Assembly (NCBI RefSeq): GCF_000953715.1
Contig: NZ_LN824141.1
Coordinates: 1,676,501 to 1,740,500 of the forward strand
Length of the DNA stretch: 64,000 nucleotides
DNA from: Defluviitoga tunisiensis
Lineage (GTDB): Bacteria; Thermotogota; Thermotogae; Petrotogales; Petrotogaceae
Reading direction: 5' to 3'
Of the stretch, positions 26,818 through 36,159 are shown one piece after another. The notes below the pieces were generated by a model. The model had not been told where the DNA came from. It saw only the letters and a list, made by a program, of their open reading frames with translations, and searched no databases. Every line of letters begins with the position of its first letter. Positions within the stretch are counted from its first letter, which is position 1. A program made the translations under genes and the position numbers.

Positions 26818-27885
26818 GTGGAAGGATGGCTTACTTTTTTTGAATTTAAAAAAATTACTAATTTTCTTGATGCTTTTTGTGGAACTGTTGAACCTTCCTT
26901 TAGAAATGCTTATTTTTATTATGACAATTCTCTAAGAATTTTTGCTACGGACGGCTGTGCTGAGCTTTATCTAAATGTTACCAAAGAATTTCTACCCTTC
27001 GAGGGAGTTGCAATTGTTCCTGTACAGTACCTAAAAGGTATAATTAAAGGTACAAAACTGAATGACGACTCTTTGGTTAAAATTTCTGTCGAAGATAATG
27101 AAATATTCTTTGAACTGGAAGGTATGAAATTAAATAGTAAAATTGAGAAATTAGGAGAGGATGAGATTAAGGATTTAAACAAAAATTTCACCCTTTTAAA
27201 CAGAAACAAATTGGTTTTTTTTATTGATAGTATGGATTTTGTTTCTGCTTCCGCCAGTGAAGGAGACGTGATAGACCTATTTACTGTGGAAAACAATATC
27301 TTTTTTGGCTATATATGTAATTTCTATAAATTAAATGCTTTATTTGCTCCTTCAAAAATCGATTTTCACAAAGAAATACCTTTTATTTCTGCTAGGCATA
27401 TAGTAAAATCTTTAAATCTTTTGAAAAAAAATGTTATTTTGGATTTTGGTATCGATAAGAACCATATAATATTACATACTTCAGGGGTGTTTATTAGAAT
27501 ATGTTCTTCTCAACCTGATTTTAAAAAAGACATTATCATTCAAAAAGATAATTTTGAAGAAAAAGAAATAAATACCCGAGAATTAAAGAATGCTTTAGGA
27601 AAACTCTATGTTACTTTCACTGAAAGTAACATAGCTTATCTAGTATTAAAAGAAAATAATAGTTTTATTTATAAAGAAGAAAAAAATTCAAAGATTTCAT
27701 TCAAATTACCTTATTCTTTTAAAAATCAGTATATAATACCTATACATATTAGAAAGTTAAGATCAATATTATCCAGAATGTCTGAAAACTTAAAAATAGC
27801 TTTAAATGATAAAGAGATGATATTAATCGATGGAAAACAAAATAAGATAGCTAGTTTCTTAGTACAAGAGTATAAAAAAGCTTAG
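26818..27885 (+). CDS. Divergent sliding-clamp (DnaN)-like protein
   Basis: 355 residues; GTG start with GGAGG about 8 bases upstream. The pattern resembles the three-fold beta-clamp: RIFATDGCAELYL near residue 40, VAIVPVQYLKGIIKGTKLND near 62, FFELEGMKLNSKIEKL near 99, then a second similar unit (ENNIFFGYICNFYKLNALFAP, FISARHIVKSLNLLKKN, HIILHTSGVFIRIC) and a third (YIIPIHIRKLRSILSRMSENLKIALNDKEMILI). It is much more diverged than a housekeeping DnaN, and the usual C-terminal motif is missing. Directly follows polC. Fold assignment is inference by pattern; could also be a clamp-related inhibitor or accessory factor. Confidence 0.55.
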   Translation: MEGWLTFFEFKKITNFLDAFCGTVEPSFRNAYFYYDNSLRIFATDGCAELYLNVTKEFLPFEGVAIVPVQYLKGIIKGTKLNDDSLVKISVEDNEIFFELEGMKLNSKIEKLGEDEIKDLNKNFTLLNRNKLVFFIDSMDFVSASASEGDVIDLFTVENNIFFGYICNFYKLNALFAPSKIDFHKEIPFISARHIVKSLNLLKKNVILDFGIDKNHIILHTSGVFIRICSSQPDFKKDIIIQKDNFEEKEINTRELKNALGKLYVTFTESNIAYLVLKENNSFIYKEEKNSKISFKLPYSFKNQYIIPIHIRKLRSILSRMSENLKIALNDKEMILIDGKQNKIASFLVQEYKKA

Positions 27886-27892
27886 GAATCAA

Positions 27893-27948
27893 AAATTAAC
27901 ATTTATTAAAATAATTAATGTTAATTTGAAAAGAATAAGGAGTATAAT
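27893..27948 (+). promoter_or_regulatory. Inverted repeat overlapping the cysE-cysK promoter
   Basis: Perfect 11-bp arms AAATTAACATT (27893-27903) and AATGTTAATTT (27917-27927), 13-base spacer. A -10 box TATAAT is at 27943-27948, and the position 17 bases upstream (GTTAAT, 27920-27925) lies in the right arm. This suggests an operator; a weak terminator for the upstream operon is the alternative. Confidence 0.5.
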
Positions 27949-28009
27949 TCTTTTAGTTAAAGTTGATAAATTTTGTTAGGATTAATTTCATTCGGGGAGT
28001 GTGAGGAGG

Positions 28010-28618
28010 ATGAAGGTAATTAACTTTTTCAAAGATTTTATAAAAATCTTCAAAGATCTATCAGAAGATTTAGACATGTATATCGAAAAGGACCCCACAG
28101 CAAAGAATAAATGGAAGGTCTTTTTTACTTCTGTATCTTTCCATGGGTTGATGGCTTATAGATTCGCTAATTTCTTTTATAGATATAAAATATACCCTAT
28201 TTCATATATTATTTATGTTTTAAGTAAAATAATTCATTCTATGGATATTCATCCAGCAGCTTTTATAGAGCCAGGAATAGTGATTGATCACGGATTTGGA
28301 GTTGTTATTGGTGAAACTGCAAGTGTAGGGAGAGGAACTTTAATTTATCAGGGAGTAACGCTTGGTTCTAAAAAAGTAACTTCTGGAAAAAGACACCCTA
28401 TTGTAGGCAAAAATGTAATGATAGGTGCAGGAGCTAAAATACTTGGTCATATTTATATTGGTGATGATTCAGTAATAGGTGCCAACGCTGTCGTTTTAAT
28501 GGACGTTCCACCTAAATCATTAGTAGTAGGGGTCCCTGGGAAAATTAAAAAATTGAATTGCCCATCCTCAAACTATTATGATTTAAATAATACGATTAAT
28601 TCAGATTATATCCTTTAA
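28010..28618 (+). CDS. cysE: Serine O-acetyltransferase
   Basis: Makes O-acetylserine from serine and acetyl-CoA, the acceptor for cysteine synthase. About 202 residues. An N-terminal helical part is followed by the left-handed beta-helix of hexapeptide repeats (IHPAAFIEPGIVIDHGFGVVIGETASVG, then the GNAVV-like NAVVLMDVPP), including the catalytic IDHG and GETA segments. Start is uncertain: ATG at 28010 (used here) has GGGGAG 11 bases upstream while GAGGAGG abuts it; GTG at 28001 is possible. cysK follows after 35 bases. Confidence 0.92.
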   Translation: MKVINFFKDFIKIFKDLSEDLDMYIEKDPTAKNKWKVFFTSVSFHGLMAYRFANFFYRYKIYPISYIIYVLSKIIHSMDIHPAAFIEPGIVIDHGFGVVIGETASVGRGTLIYQGVTLGSKKVTSGKRHPIVGKNVMIGAGAKILGHIYIGDDSVIGANAVVLMDVPPKSLVVGVPGKIKKLNCPSSNYYDLNNTINSDYIL

Positions 28619-28653
28619 TCTATAAATATCAAATAAGTTAGGGGGAAATTCTA

Positions 28654-29544
28654 TTGATTTATACTTCTATTGGTAACACTCCTATGATTACTTTATCTCG
28701 ATTAATTGAACCAGGAAGAGTGTTTGTTAAGCTTGAAAAAAACAATCCTGCAGGTAGTATAAAAGACAGACCTGCTTTTTTTATGATTAAGCACGCCGAA
28801 ATAAACAATGAACTCAACGAAACTCAAAATATAATCGTCGAACCAACTAGTGGAAATACTGGAATAGCCCTAGCAGCGATTGGAAAAAGCAAAGGGTATA
28901 GGGTAATATTAACTATGCCTGAAAGTATGAGCGAAGAAAGAAAAAAAATATTAAAAATATTAGGCGCAGAACTAATTTTAACCCCTGCTGAACAAGGAAT
29001 GAAGGGCGCTATAAGTAAGGCAATAGAAATAGTTGAAAAAACAAAGGGTTTCATGCCAAATCAATTTGCAAATCCCGCAAATCCATATTCACACGAAGTC
29101 ACTACAGGACCTGAAATAATCAAACAAATGGATTATTCTATGGATGTTTTTGTATCTGGCGTTGGAACAGGAGGGACCATTACAGGCGTTGCAAAAGCAT
29201 TGAAAAAAACCTTCTCAGATTGTGTACGAATAGTAGCTGTTGAACCAGCTAATTCATCTGTCTTATCTGGAGGAAATCCAGGACCACATATGATTCAAGG
29301 CATTGGAGCTGGATTTATACCCGATAATTTGAATATGGATTTAATAGATGAAGTTATGCAAATTACTGATGAAGAAGCTATCAATATGACAAGAGAATTA
29401 TCAAAACTTGAAGGATTGTTTGTTGGAATATCTTCAGGAGCAAATATTGCAGCAGCACTAAAATTAGCTACTAGGTTTGGAAAAGGAAGACGAATAGTGA
29501 CAATAGCCCCTGACAGTGGGGATAAATACATGAGTTTGTTATAA
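28654..29544 (+). CDS. cysK: Cysteine synthase (O-acetylserine sulfhydrylase)
   Basis: PLP enzyme making cysteine from O-acetylserine and sulfide. 296 residues. TTG start with AGGGGG upstream; N-terminus YTSIGNTPMITLSRL. The PLP lysine is in NPAGSIKDRPAFFM; the substrate loop is EPTSGNTGIALA; the phosphate-binding glycine loop is GVGTGGTITGV; the C-terminal ISSGANIAAAL is conserved. With cysE it forms a two-gene cysteine operon. Confidence 0.96.
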   Translation: MIYTSIGNTPMITLSRLIEPGRVFVKLEKNNPAGSIKDRPAFFMIKHAEINNELNETQNIIVEPTSGNTGIALAAIGKSKGYRVILTMPESMSEERKKILKILGAELILTPAEQGMKGAISKAIEIVEKTKGFMPNQFANPANPYSHEVTTGPEIIKQMDYSMDVFVSGVGTGGTITGVAKALKKTFSDCVRIVAVEPANSSVLSGGNPGPHMIQGIGAGFIPDNLNMDLIDEVMQITDEEAINMTRELSKLEGLFVGISSGANIAAALKLATRFGKGRRIVTIAPDSGDKYMSLL

Positions 29545-29621
29545 ACTAGTTAACATAAATATGGTAGAATTCGAATGAATATATTTTAGAAGTAATTTGT
29601 TAAATTTGGGAGGAATATTCA

Positions 29622-30851
29622 ATGGCTGAGAAACATTGTTCTTTCTGCGGTAAACCTTACAGTCAAACAGGCGCTTTAGTAGCAGGACCGAATGGGATAT
29701 ATATATGCGACGAATGTATTGACCTTTTTAGTGAACTCGTAGAAGAAAACAAATCAAAAACGACTGAAAACAAAAAAGAAGCTATAAAATCTACTTTAAC
29801 ACCAAAACAACTAAAAAATTATTTAGATAATTATGTGATTGGCCAAGAAAAAGCCAAAAAGATCATTTCCGTGGCTGTTTATAATCATTATAAGAGAATT
29901 TTTTCTGCTAATGATATAGACGATGTAGAAATAGACAAATCTAATGTTCTATTAATTGGTCCTACAGGGACTGGAAAAACGTTAATAGCTCAAACTTTAG
30001 CCAAAGTCTTAGATGTTCCTTTTGCTATTGCAGATGCTACTACTTTAACAGAAGCAGGATACGTAGGTGAAGATGTAGAAAACGTTATATTAAGACTTCT
30101 ACAAGCTGCAGATTATGACGTTCAAAAAGCCCAGAAAGGTATTATTTATATAGACGAGATAGATAAGATTGCAAGAAAGTCTCCAAACCCTTCTATTACT
30201 CGAGATGTATCTGGTGAAGGTGTACAACAGGGACTTTTAAAAATAGTTGAAGGAACAATCGCAAATGTACCTCCACAAGGAGGTAGAAAACATCCATATC
30301 AGGAATTTATACAAATCGATACCTCTAAAATTCTTTTTATTGCCGGAGGAGCATTTGATGGTTTAACTGATATAATTAAACATAGGATAAAAGATTCTTC
30401 CTTAGGTTTTGGTGCAGATATAAAAAGCAACAAGGAACAAAGAGTAGGAGAACTTTTGGATAATATTATCCAAGATGATCTAATTAGATATGGTTTAATA
30501 CCTGAATTTGTTGGAAGGTTTCCTGTTATTGCAACTCTCAATGACTTAAGTGTTGAGGATTTAATAAAAATAGCAACTGAACCTAAAAACGCTTTGTTAA
30601 AGCAATATAAAAAGATGTTAGAATTAGAAGGAATTGAATTAGAAGTCACACCTGAAGCTCTAAATTTAATAGCTAAAGAAGCTTTGAAAAGAGGTACAGG
30701 TGCTAGAGCCTTAAAAACAATTTTTGAAGAAGTTATGATTGATATAATGTATGAAGCACCCGAGATGAAAAATAAAATAAACAAAATAATAATTGATGAT
30801 AATGCTATAATTCATAAAAAGCCTGTTTTTAAAAGAAAGGAGACTGCATAA
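29622..30851 (+). CDS. clpX: ATP-dependent Clp protease ATP-binding subunit ClpX
   Basis: AAA+ unfoldase that feeds substrates to ClpP. 409 residues. N-terminal four-cysteine zinc domain ([16 protein letters not shown]), Walker [12 protein letters not shown] near residue 113, Walker [12 protein letters not shown] near 176, sensor/pore region with [12 protein letters not shown], and arginine finger region RGTGARALK near 360. GGGAGGA upstream of the ATG. tsaD follows with a start that overlaps or nearly touches its stop. clpP is not in the window. Confidence 0.97.
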   Translation: MAEKHCSFCGKPYSQTGALVAGPNGIYICDECIDLFSELVEENKSKTTENKKEAIKSTLTPKQLKNYLDNYVIGQEKAKKIISVAVYNHYKRIFSANDIDDVEIDKSNVLLIGPTGTGKTLIAQTLAKVLDVPFAIADATTLTEAGYVGEDVENVILRLLQAADYDVQKAQKGIIYIDEIDKIARKSPNPSITRDVSGEGVQQGLLKIVEGTIANVPPQGGRKHPYQEFIQIDTSKILFIAGGAFDGLTDIIKHRIKDSSLGFGADIKSNKEQRVGELLDNIIQDDLIRYGLIPEFVGRFPVIATLNDLSVEDLIKIATEPKNALLKQYKKMLELEGIELEVTPEALNLIAKEALKRGTGARALKTIFEEVMIDIMYEAPEMKNKINKIIIDDNAIIHKKPVFKRKETA

Positions 30852-30852
30852 A

Positions 30853-31851
30853 ATAGAACAAGAACCAATTATTTTTGCTATAGAAACATCATGTGATGAA
30901 ACAGCAGTTGCCATACTGCAAGGGGCAAATAATTTACTTTCAAATATAGTGGTTTCGCAAATTGATATTCATAAAGTTTTTGGTGGTGTAGTACCTGAAG
31001 TTGCTGCTAGAAAACATGTTGAATTTTTATATAAGCTAACTCAATTAGCTTTTGAACAATCTAGGATAGCTCCACATCAAATTAACGCAGTAGCAGTATC
31101 TTATGGACCTGGCTTGATTGGTTCCCTATTAGTTGGAACAAGTTTTGCCAAGGGAATGTCACTATCCTTTAATACACCTTTTATAGGTGTAAATCATCTG
31201 ATAGGACACATATATGCTAATTTTCTTGATTTTCCTGATTTAAAGCCGCCTTTTCTGACACTGTTGGTTTCTGGTGGCCATACCATGCTTCTATTGACAA
31301 AAGATTACCTAGAGTTTGAAATTATTGGTCAAACAAGAGATGATGCGGCAGGAGAGGCATTTGATAAAGTAGCACGAATCCTCGGCCTTGGATATCCCGG
31401 TGGACCTATAATAGAAGAAACAGCTAAAAATGGAAAACATATTTACGATTTCCCAAAACCTTTGCTTAACGAAGGATACGATTTTTCATTTTCTGGACTA
31501 AAAACTTCGGTGTTATACTTTGTTAATGAACATCCAGAGGCTAGAATAGAAGACATAGCAGCATCTTTTCAAGAAGCTATTACTGATACTTTAGTTCACA
31601 AGGTAACAAAATATGCTTTAGAAAACAATATACATGATATAGTAATAGCCGGAGGAGTAGCCTCTAATTCAGTATTGAGAACAAAGCTAGACAAATTCAA
31701 AAATAAAATAAACATATATTATCCTCGTTTAATATTTTGCACGGACAACGCTGCAATGATAGCAAGAGCAGCTTATGAAAAATATAAACGAGGTTTAATT
31801 AATAGTTTAGATTTAGATGTGTCCCCAAATTTAGGTTTATCAGAAATATAA
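30853..31851 (+). CDS. tsaD: tRNA N6-threonylcarbamoyladenosine transferase TsaD (non-ATG start)
   Basis: Transfers the threonylcarbamoyl group to A37 of tRNA. The essential ASKHA motif IFAIETSCDETAVAIL lies upstream of the first ATG/GTG in frame (GTG at 30949), so the gene must begin earlier. Only CTG (30844) and ATA (30853) are available; AAAGGAG (30836-30842) is 10 bases before the ATA, which I favour, giving 332 residues. Also seen: metal His pair in HLIGHIYANF, LVSGGHTML, DDAAGEAFDKVARILGLGYPGGP and GGVASNSVLR. Coupled to clpX. TsaE is at 3 kb. Confidence 0.9.
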   Translation: MEQEPIIFAIETSCDETAVAILQGANNLLSNIVVSQIDIHKVFGGVVPEVAARKHVEFLYKLTQLAFEQSRIAPHQINAVAVSYGPGLIGSLLVGTSFAKGMSLSFNTPFIGVNHLIGHIYANFLDFPDLKPPFLTLLVSGGHTMLLLTKDYLEFEIIGQTRDDAAGEAFDKVARILGLGYPGGPIIEETAKNGKHIYDFPKPLLNEGYDFSFSGLKTSVLYFVNEHPEARIEDIAASFQEAITDTLVHKVTKYALENNIHDIVIAGGVASNSVLRTKLDKFKNKINIYYPRLIFCTDNAAMIARAAYEKYKRGLINSLDLDVSPNLGLSEI

Positions 31852-31867
31852 ACTAAGTTATGAAAAC

Positions 31868-31896
31868 TTGACCTTATCAGTTGAATATGATATAAT
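31868..31896 (+). promoter_or_regulatory. Sigma-A promoter of tRNA-Ser
   Basis: TTGACC (31868-31873), 17-base spacer, TATAAT (31891-31896), ending 43 bases before the tRNA. Confidence 0.85.
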
Positions 31897-31939
31897 ATTC
31901 TCTAGCAATCTAAGAATGTCAATAAAGAAATAATATTAA

Positions 31940-32030
31940 GGAGAGGTGGCCGAGCGGCTGAAGGCGCACGCCTGGAGAGCGTGTGACGGTTAAAAGCTGT
32001 CCGTGGGTTCAAATCCCACCCTCTCCGCCA
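31940..32030 (+). tRNA. tRNA-Ser (anticodon GGA)
   Basis: Acceptor GGAGAGG (31940-31946) pairs with CCTCTCC (32020-32026), then G and an encoded CCA. D-arm GGCCGAGCGGCTGAAGG, anticodon stem-loop CACGC-CTGGAGA-GCGTG with anticodon GGA, a long variable arm (class II), and T-loop GGGTTCAAATCCC. Own promoter upstream and a strong terminator downstream. Confidence 0.97.
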
Positions 32031-32045
32031 GAAGAAGTAAATTTC

Positions 32046-32083
32046 AAAAGAGTCTAGATTCACAATCTAGACTCTTTTTTATG
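32046..32083. terminator. Bidirectional terminator between tRNA-Ser and leucine dehydrogenase
   Basis: Perfect 15-bp stem AAAAGAGTCTAGATT / AATCTAGACTCTTTT with loop CAC, followed by more Ts. Serves the tRNA rightward and the dehydrogenase leftward. Confidence 0.95.
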
Positions 32084-32084
32084 C

Positions 32085-33182
32085 CTATTTTCTTCTTGTA
32101 TATACGTTATGTTCGTTTTTCAAAAAAGATGTGTGTATCTCTTTTATTGCGGCAATTCGTTCTTCTGCCATTCTGTTAGCTGCTTTAGCGGTAGTTATCT
32201 TGTCTCTCTTAGCAATTTCAAATACTAAACCAATTTGATTATACAAATTTCCTGCTTTAGACAAAGCTCTTTCTCTATTATAACCACTTAACTCATCTGC
32301 AACATTTATTGCTCCACCTGCATTAACTATAAAATCTGGTGCATAAATGATTCCTCTCTCCTCTAGCATTTGTCCGTGCCTCTCTATATCTTCCAACTGG
32401 TTATTAGCGCTTCCACATATTGCTTTGACTTTTAATTTGGGTATAGTATTATCATTTAATATACCGCCTAGTGCACAGGGACAAAATATATCAGCTTCTA
32501 CTTCATATATTTGATCCACATCTACTCTTTCTGCGCCAAATTCATCTACAAATTTTTGTATAGCTTCTTCTAAAATATCAGTTACAATTAGTCTCGCACC
32601 TTCTTCTTTTAAATATTTACATAGATAATAAGCAACGTTTCCGCATCCTTGAATAGCTATTGTTTTATCTTTCAAAGATTCTTCACCAAATGCCTCTTTT
32701 GCAGTCCTTAACATTGATTTATATACTCCATAAGCTGTTACAGGACTGGGATTTCCAGAAGAGCCATAACTTTCTGAAATTCCGACCACATAGTTGGTTT
32801 CTTGATACACAATATCCAAATCTTCGGTTTTTGTACCAACATCTTCTGCAGTAATATACCTTCCATTTAAACTTTCTACAAATCTTCCAAAAGCCCTAAA
32901 TAAAGCTTCTGATTTATCTTTCCTTGGATCACCTATTATTACAGATTTTCCTCCACCTAAATTTATACCTGCAGCGGCATTTTTGTATGTCATTCCTTTT
33001 GCTAATCTCATTACATCTCGCAAAGCCTCTTCTTCTGATTTATAATCCCACATTCTACAACCACCAAGGGCTGGACCAAGAGTTGTGTCATGTATTACTA
33101 TAATACTTTTTAACCCGGAAGTTTTGTCATAACAATAAACAATTTGTTCATAATCACCGTTTTCCATTCTATCAAAGATCAT
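32085..33182 (-). CDS. Leucine dehydrogenase (Glu/Leu/Phe/Val dehydrogenase family)
   Basis: NAD-dependent oxidative deamination of branched-chain amino acids to 2-oxoacids. 365 residues. Substrate-site [10 protein letters not shown] near residue 38, catalytic Lys in [19 protein letters not shown] (residues 64-83), coenzyme loop [12 protein letters not shown] near 178. [10 protein letters not shown] and [15 protein letters not shown] are typical of leucine/valine dehydrogenases. It lies next to VOR, Ptb and Buk genes on the same strand, which fits a route from leucine/valine/isoleucine to branched fatty acids with ATP. Separated from them by repeat copy C. Confidence 0.9.
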   Translation of the reverse strand: MIFDRMENGDYEQIVYCYDKTSGLKSIIVIHDTTLGPALGGCRMWDYKSEEEALRDVMRLAKGMTYKNAAAGINLGGGKSVIIGDPRKDKSEALFRAFGRFVESLNGRYITAEDVGTKTEDLDIVYQETNYVVGISESYGSSGNPSPVTAYGVYKSMLRTAKEAFGEESLKDKTIAIQGCGNVAYYLCKYLKEEGARLIVTDILEEAIQKFVDEFGAERVDVDQIYEVEADIFCPCALGGILNDNTIPKLKVKAICGSANNQLEDIERHGQMLEERGIIYAPDFIVNAGGAINVADELSGYNRERALSKAGNLYNQIGLVFEIAKRDKITTAKAANRMAEERIAAIKEIHTSFLKNEHNVYTRRK

Positions 33183-33221
33183 AATATCCCTCCTATATAG
33201 CTTAAAGTACTAATTTTAGAA

Positions 33222-33417
33222 ATTCTAAAATCTGCATTATTTATAAATTTCGTATTTGATTTTTTTACAAAATACCTCCCAACTTCTAATACTCCCTAAA
33301 TAGCAATTTTTTAACTCTCAGCACTTGTACCGAGAAAATGGGAGGAGTGCTACGTCAAGAACTCATTGTAAATTCAATATTCCATTTTTTAGAAAATCTT
33401 CATTTCTAAATCCCTAT
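33222..33417 (+). repeat. Interspersed intergenic repeat, copy C (long form)
   Basis: Left module attctaaaatctgcattatt, tttttttacaaaatacctcc; core cagcacttgtaccgag (decayed palindrome), GGGAGGAGTGCT; right end TTTTTTAGAAAATCTTCATTTCTAAAT. It starts 40 bases upstream of the leftward leucine dehydrogenase start. The rest of the gap to 33501 is AT-rich with no gene. Confidence 0.78.
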
Positions 33418-33501
33418 TTGCAAAAAAAATCTTTATAAATAGTATTTTAATACAAACAGAACTTTTTTCATCTATTTACTATTATAAAACAACTGATATA
33501 A

Positions 33502-34044
33502 TTATTTTACTACTTCTTTCATGCCAGCCTTTATCGCTTCTAAATTTATATTAATCATTTCATTCTTCTTTCCTGTTAATCTTTCTTGTAAGGCTTTTTC
33601 AACTGATTTAAAGGAAACCGCTTTTGTAGCTTTTAAGTAGGCCCCTAACATTACCATATTTGAAACCTTAATATTTCCCAATTCGTCCGCTATACTATTA
33701 GCTGGGATTTTTATTATTTTAATATCTTCTCTATGAGGTCTTTTATCAATAACTGAAGAATTAATAATAAGTATCCCGTTTTCTTTTAAGGTCTTCTCAA
33801 ATTTTATCATTGATGGAAGATTAAAAGCAACAACTTCACTTGGCTCATCCACAACAGGAGAAGCTATATAATCATCAGAAATTATTATTGTGCAATTCGC
33901 AGTTCCTCCTCTCATTTCAGGTCCAAAAGAAGGAAGCCAAGTAGTAAACTTGCCATCAAACATTGCTGCCATTGATAGTATTTGACCAAAAAGCATAACT
34001 CCTTGACCTCCAAAACCTGCTGCTATCACACTGTGATACGCCAT
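33502..34044 (-). CDS. 2-oxoacid:ferredoxin oxidoreductase gamma subunit (VOR type)
   Basis: About 180 residues from the ATG at 34044, with GGAGGTG upstream; the longer start at 34083 lies before this site. Signature AGFGGQGVMLFGQILSMAA at the N-terminus, TTWLPSFGPEMRGGTANCTIIIS near 34 and NMVMLGAYLKAT near 135 are conserved in gamma subunits of KOR/VOR enzymes. Last gene of the delta-alpha-beta-gamma set; works with ferredoxin to convert branched 2-oxoacids plus CoA to acyl-CoA. Confidence 0.92.
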   Translation of the reverse strand: MAYHSVIAAGFGGQGVMLFGQILSMAAMFDGKFTTWLPSFGPEMRGGTANCTIIISDDYIASPVVDEPSEVVAFNLPSMIKFEKTLKENGILIINSSVIDKRPHREDIKIIKIPANSIADELGNIKVSNMVMLGAYLKATKAVSFKSVEKALQERLTGKKNEMININLEAIKAGMKEVVK

Positions 34045-34088
34045 TTTAAACACCTCCAAGGCTTCTATTTTCCTTCGATTCAATTTAC

Positions 34089-34835
34089 TTATCCAACCTT
34101 ATCAATAAATACACCAATAGGAAATTCTTTTACCATATTTTCCTCAAGCCATTCCATAGATTCTATGGGGGTTAGTCCCCAATTAGTAGGACAAGTAGAT
34201 AAGACTTCAACTATTCCATATCCAATCCCTTTTAATTGAGCAATAAAAGCTTTTTTTATCTGTTTCTTTGTTCTTATAACATCTTGTGGAGTACTTACCT
34301 TCGTCCTAGACAAAAATGCCACACCCCTAATTTCTTTCAGTATTTCAGACACTCTCAAAGGATAACCTTCGTTTTTTTCGTTTCTTCCATAGGGAGTAGT
34401 TGTAGTCTTCATTCCTAATAACGTTGTAGGAGCCATTTGCCCACCCGTCATTCCGTATATAGCGTTATTTATAAAAATGGTTGTGATTTTCTCTCCACGA
34501 TTAGCCGCATGAATTATTTCTGCAGTTCCTATTGCCGCTAAATCACCATCTCCTTGATAAGTAAAAACTACATTTTCAGGTCTAGCTCGTTTAATACCTG
34601 TAGCAACAGCAGGCGCTCTTCCGTGAGCGGCTATAGTTCCGTCTAACTCAAAAAAATCATTCGCAAAAACAGAACATCCAACTGGAGCTACCATAATTGT
34701 AATGCCTTGTATGTTAAGTTCATCAATCACCTCTGCTATTATTCTATGAACAAGTCCATGGTGACAACCCGGGCAATATGAGAATTCCTTACCGCTTAAG
34801 GATTGAGGAGCTTTGAAGCGTTCAGTGTAAATCAT
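34089..34835 (-). CDS. 2-oxoacid:ferredoxin oxidoreductase beta subunit, thiamine diphosphate-binding
   Basis: 248 residues. SYCPGCHHGLVHRI near residue 18 (CPGCxH motif), GCSVFANDFFELDG near 53, HGRAPAVATGIKRARPE near 71 and the ThDP motif GDGDLAAIGTAEIIHAANR near 95-113, with NNAIYGMTGGQMAPTT near 122 completing it. No iron-sulfur cysteines besides the N-terminal ones. Preceded by alpha (21-base gap), followed by gamma. Confidence 0.94.
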   Translation of the reverse strand: MIYTERFKAPQSLSGKEFSYCPGCHHGLVHRIIAEVIDELNIQGITIMVAPVGCSVFANDFFELDGTIAAHGRAPAVATGIKRARPENVVFTYQGDGDLAAIGTAEIIHAANRGEKITTIFINNAIYGMTGGQMAPTTLLGMKTTTTPYGRNEKNEGYPLRVSEILKEIRGVAFLSRTKVSTPQDVIRTKKQIKKAFIAQLKGIGYGIVEVLSTCPTNWGLTPIESMEWLEENMVKEFPIGVFIDKVG

Positions 34836-34856
34836 GACTTTTCACCTTCTTATCAG

Positions 34857-35912
34857 TTAAATAAGTTCCATAAGTTTGGCATAAATTTCGCCAGGAGTAG
34901 GAATAATTCCTGCCATTCTTCCATAATATTCCACAGGCTTCCTACCTTCAACAGCAAGCTTTACATCCTCTACAAATTGTCCTGCACTCATTTCAACACA
35001 AAAAAAGAAACTAGCCTGGTCTATCCATCTTGCTAATTGAATATAAGGAAAGGGCCATAAACTTATAGGCCTGAATACACCTACTTTAATCCCTTTTTCT
35101 CTTGCTTGCTTAACAACAGACTTAACAATTCTTCCCATCGTACCATATGCTACAATAACAACTTCTGCATCATCAAGTTGATATTCCTCATATAATATTT
35201 CATTGTTAATAACCTCTTTGTATTTAGCCTGAATGGACATATTCTTTTGTTCTAAACTAACGGGATCCAAGTCAAAAGATGAAACTCTGTGAGCTTTTCG
35301 ACTCATAGCAGTACCATTAAGCGCCCAATTAGAATGATTGGGTAAAGTATCAAGGTCAACAAATTCTGGAAATCTTACAGGTTCCATCATTTGGCCTAAC
35401 AGACCATCTGTTAACAATAAAGTTGGATTTCTATATCTATCAGCTACATTGAAAGCATGCATAGTAAGTTCTACCGCTTCTTGAAGAGACTCTGGACTAT
35501 AAACTATTAATCTGTAATCTCCATGTCCGCCACCTTTTGTTGCTTGAAAGTAATCAGATTGAGCTGGTTGAATATCCCCTAAACCTGGCCCACCTCTAAC
35601 TACGTTTACAAAAACACAGGGAAGTTCAGCTCCTGCTATATATGAAATACCTTCTTGCATTAATGAGAAACCCGGTGAAGAAGTTGAAGTCATAACCCTT
35701 TTTCCTGTAATTGCAGCTCCATAAACCATATTGACAACAGCAACTTCGCTTTCACCTTGTAAAAATACGCCTTCAACTTCTGGCATCCTCTTTGCCATAT
35801 ACTCAGTTAATTCACTTTGGGGCGTAATTGGATATCCAAAATAAAGCCTACAACCAGCTCTAATAGCTGCTTCTGCAATTGCTTCGGCACCTCTAACTAG
35901 CACCTTTTCCAA
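34857..35912 (-). CDS. vorB: 3-methyl-2-oxobutanoate (2-oxoisovalerate):ferredoxin oxidoreductase alpha subunit
   Basis: About 351 residues. TTG at 35912 follows AAGGGG by 9 bases; a TTG at 35921 touches that site. VLVRGAEAIAEAAIRAGCRLYFGYPITPQSELTEYM at the N-terminus is the pyrimidine domain, STSSPGFSLMQEGISY near residue 78, GGPGLGDIQPAQSDYFQATKGGGHGDY near 106-132 and LLLTDGLLGQMMEPV near 168 are typical of the VorB/KorA-like group. The 2-oxoisovalerate assignment comes mainly from the neighbours (leucine dehydrogenase, Ptb, Buk). Confidence 0.9.
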   Translation of the reverse strand: MEKVLVRGAEAIAEAAIRAGCRLYFGYPITPQSELTEYMAKRMPEVEGVFLQGESEVAVVNMVYGAAITGKRVMTSTSSPGFSLMQEGISYIAGAELPCVFVNVVRGGPGLGDIQPAQSDYFQATKGGGHGDYRLIVYSPESLQEAVELTMHAFNVADRYRNPTLLLTDGLLGQMMEPVRFPEFVDLDTLPNHSNWALNGTAMSRKAHRVSSFDLDPVSLEQKNMSIQAKYKEVINNEILYEEYQLDDAEVVIVAYGTMGRIVKSVVKQAREKGIKVGVFRPISLWPFPYIQLARWIDQASFFFCVEMSAGQFVEDVKLAVEGRKPVEYYGRMAGIIPTPGEIYAKLMELI

Positions 35913-35925
35913 TGAAATCAACCCC

Positions 35926-36159
35926 TTAACTCTTAATTTTCTCTAATACTTTAATACCTATACAAACATCAGGGCACATTTGATAACAAAATCCACAACC
36001 AATACAATTTTCTATTTTTGAAACTTTTGCATAATGGTACCCCTTTTCATTATAGTTTCTTGAGAATTCTAAAACTTGCTTTGGACAAAACTCTATGCAT
36101 AGTCCGCAACCTTTACATCTATTTTCATCTATATTCACTATATACCTCTGTTCAATCAT
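35926..36159 (-). CDS. 2-oxoacid:ferredoxin oxidoreductase delta subunit, two 4Fe-4S ferredoxin
   Basis: 77 residues from the ATG at 36159 with GGAGG upstream. Two clusters: CKGCGLCIEFCP and CIGCGFCYQMCP. It carries electrons from the beta/alpha core to ferredoxin. First of the four VOR genes in the operon; the P-loop ATPase gene lies 70 bases upstream. Confidence 0.93.
   Translation of the reverse strand: MIEQRYIVNIDENRCKGCGLCIEFCPKQVLEFSRNYNEKGYHYAKVSKIENCIGCGFCYQMCPDVCIGIKVLEKIKS

Noticed and set aside
30949-31851. TsaD starting at the GTG at 30949
   Set aside because: This would remove the ASKHA phosphate motif and the ETSCDET segment required in all TsaD proteins.
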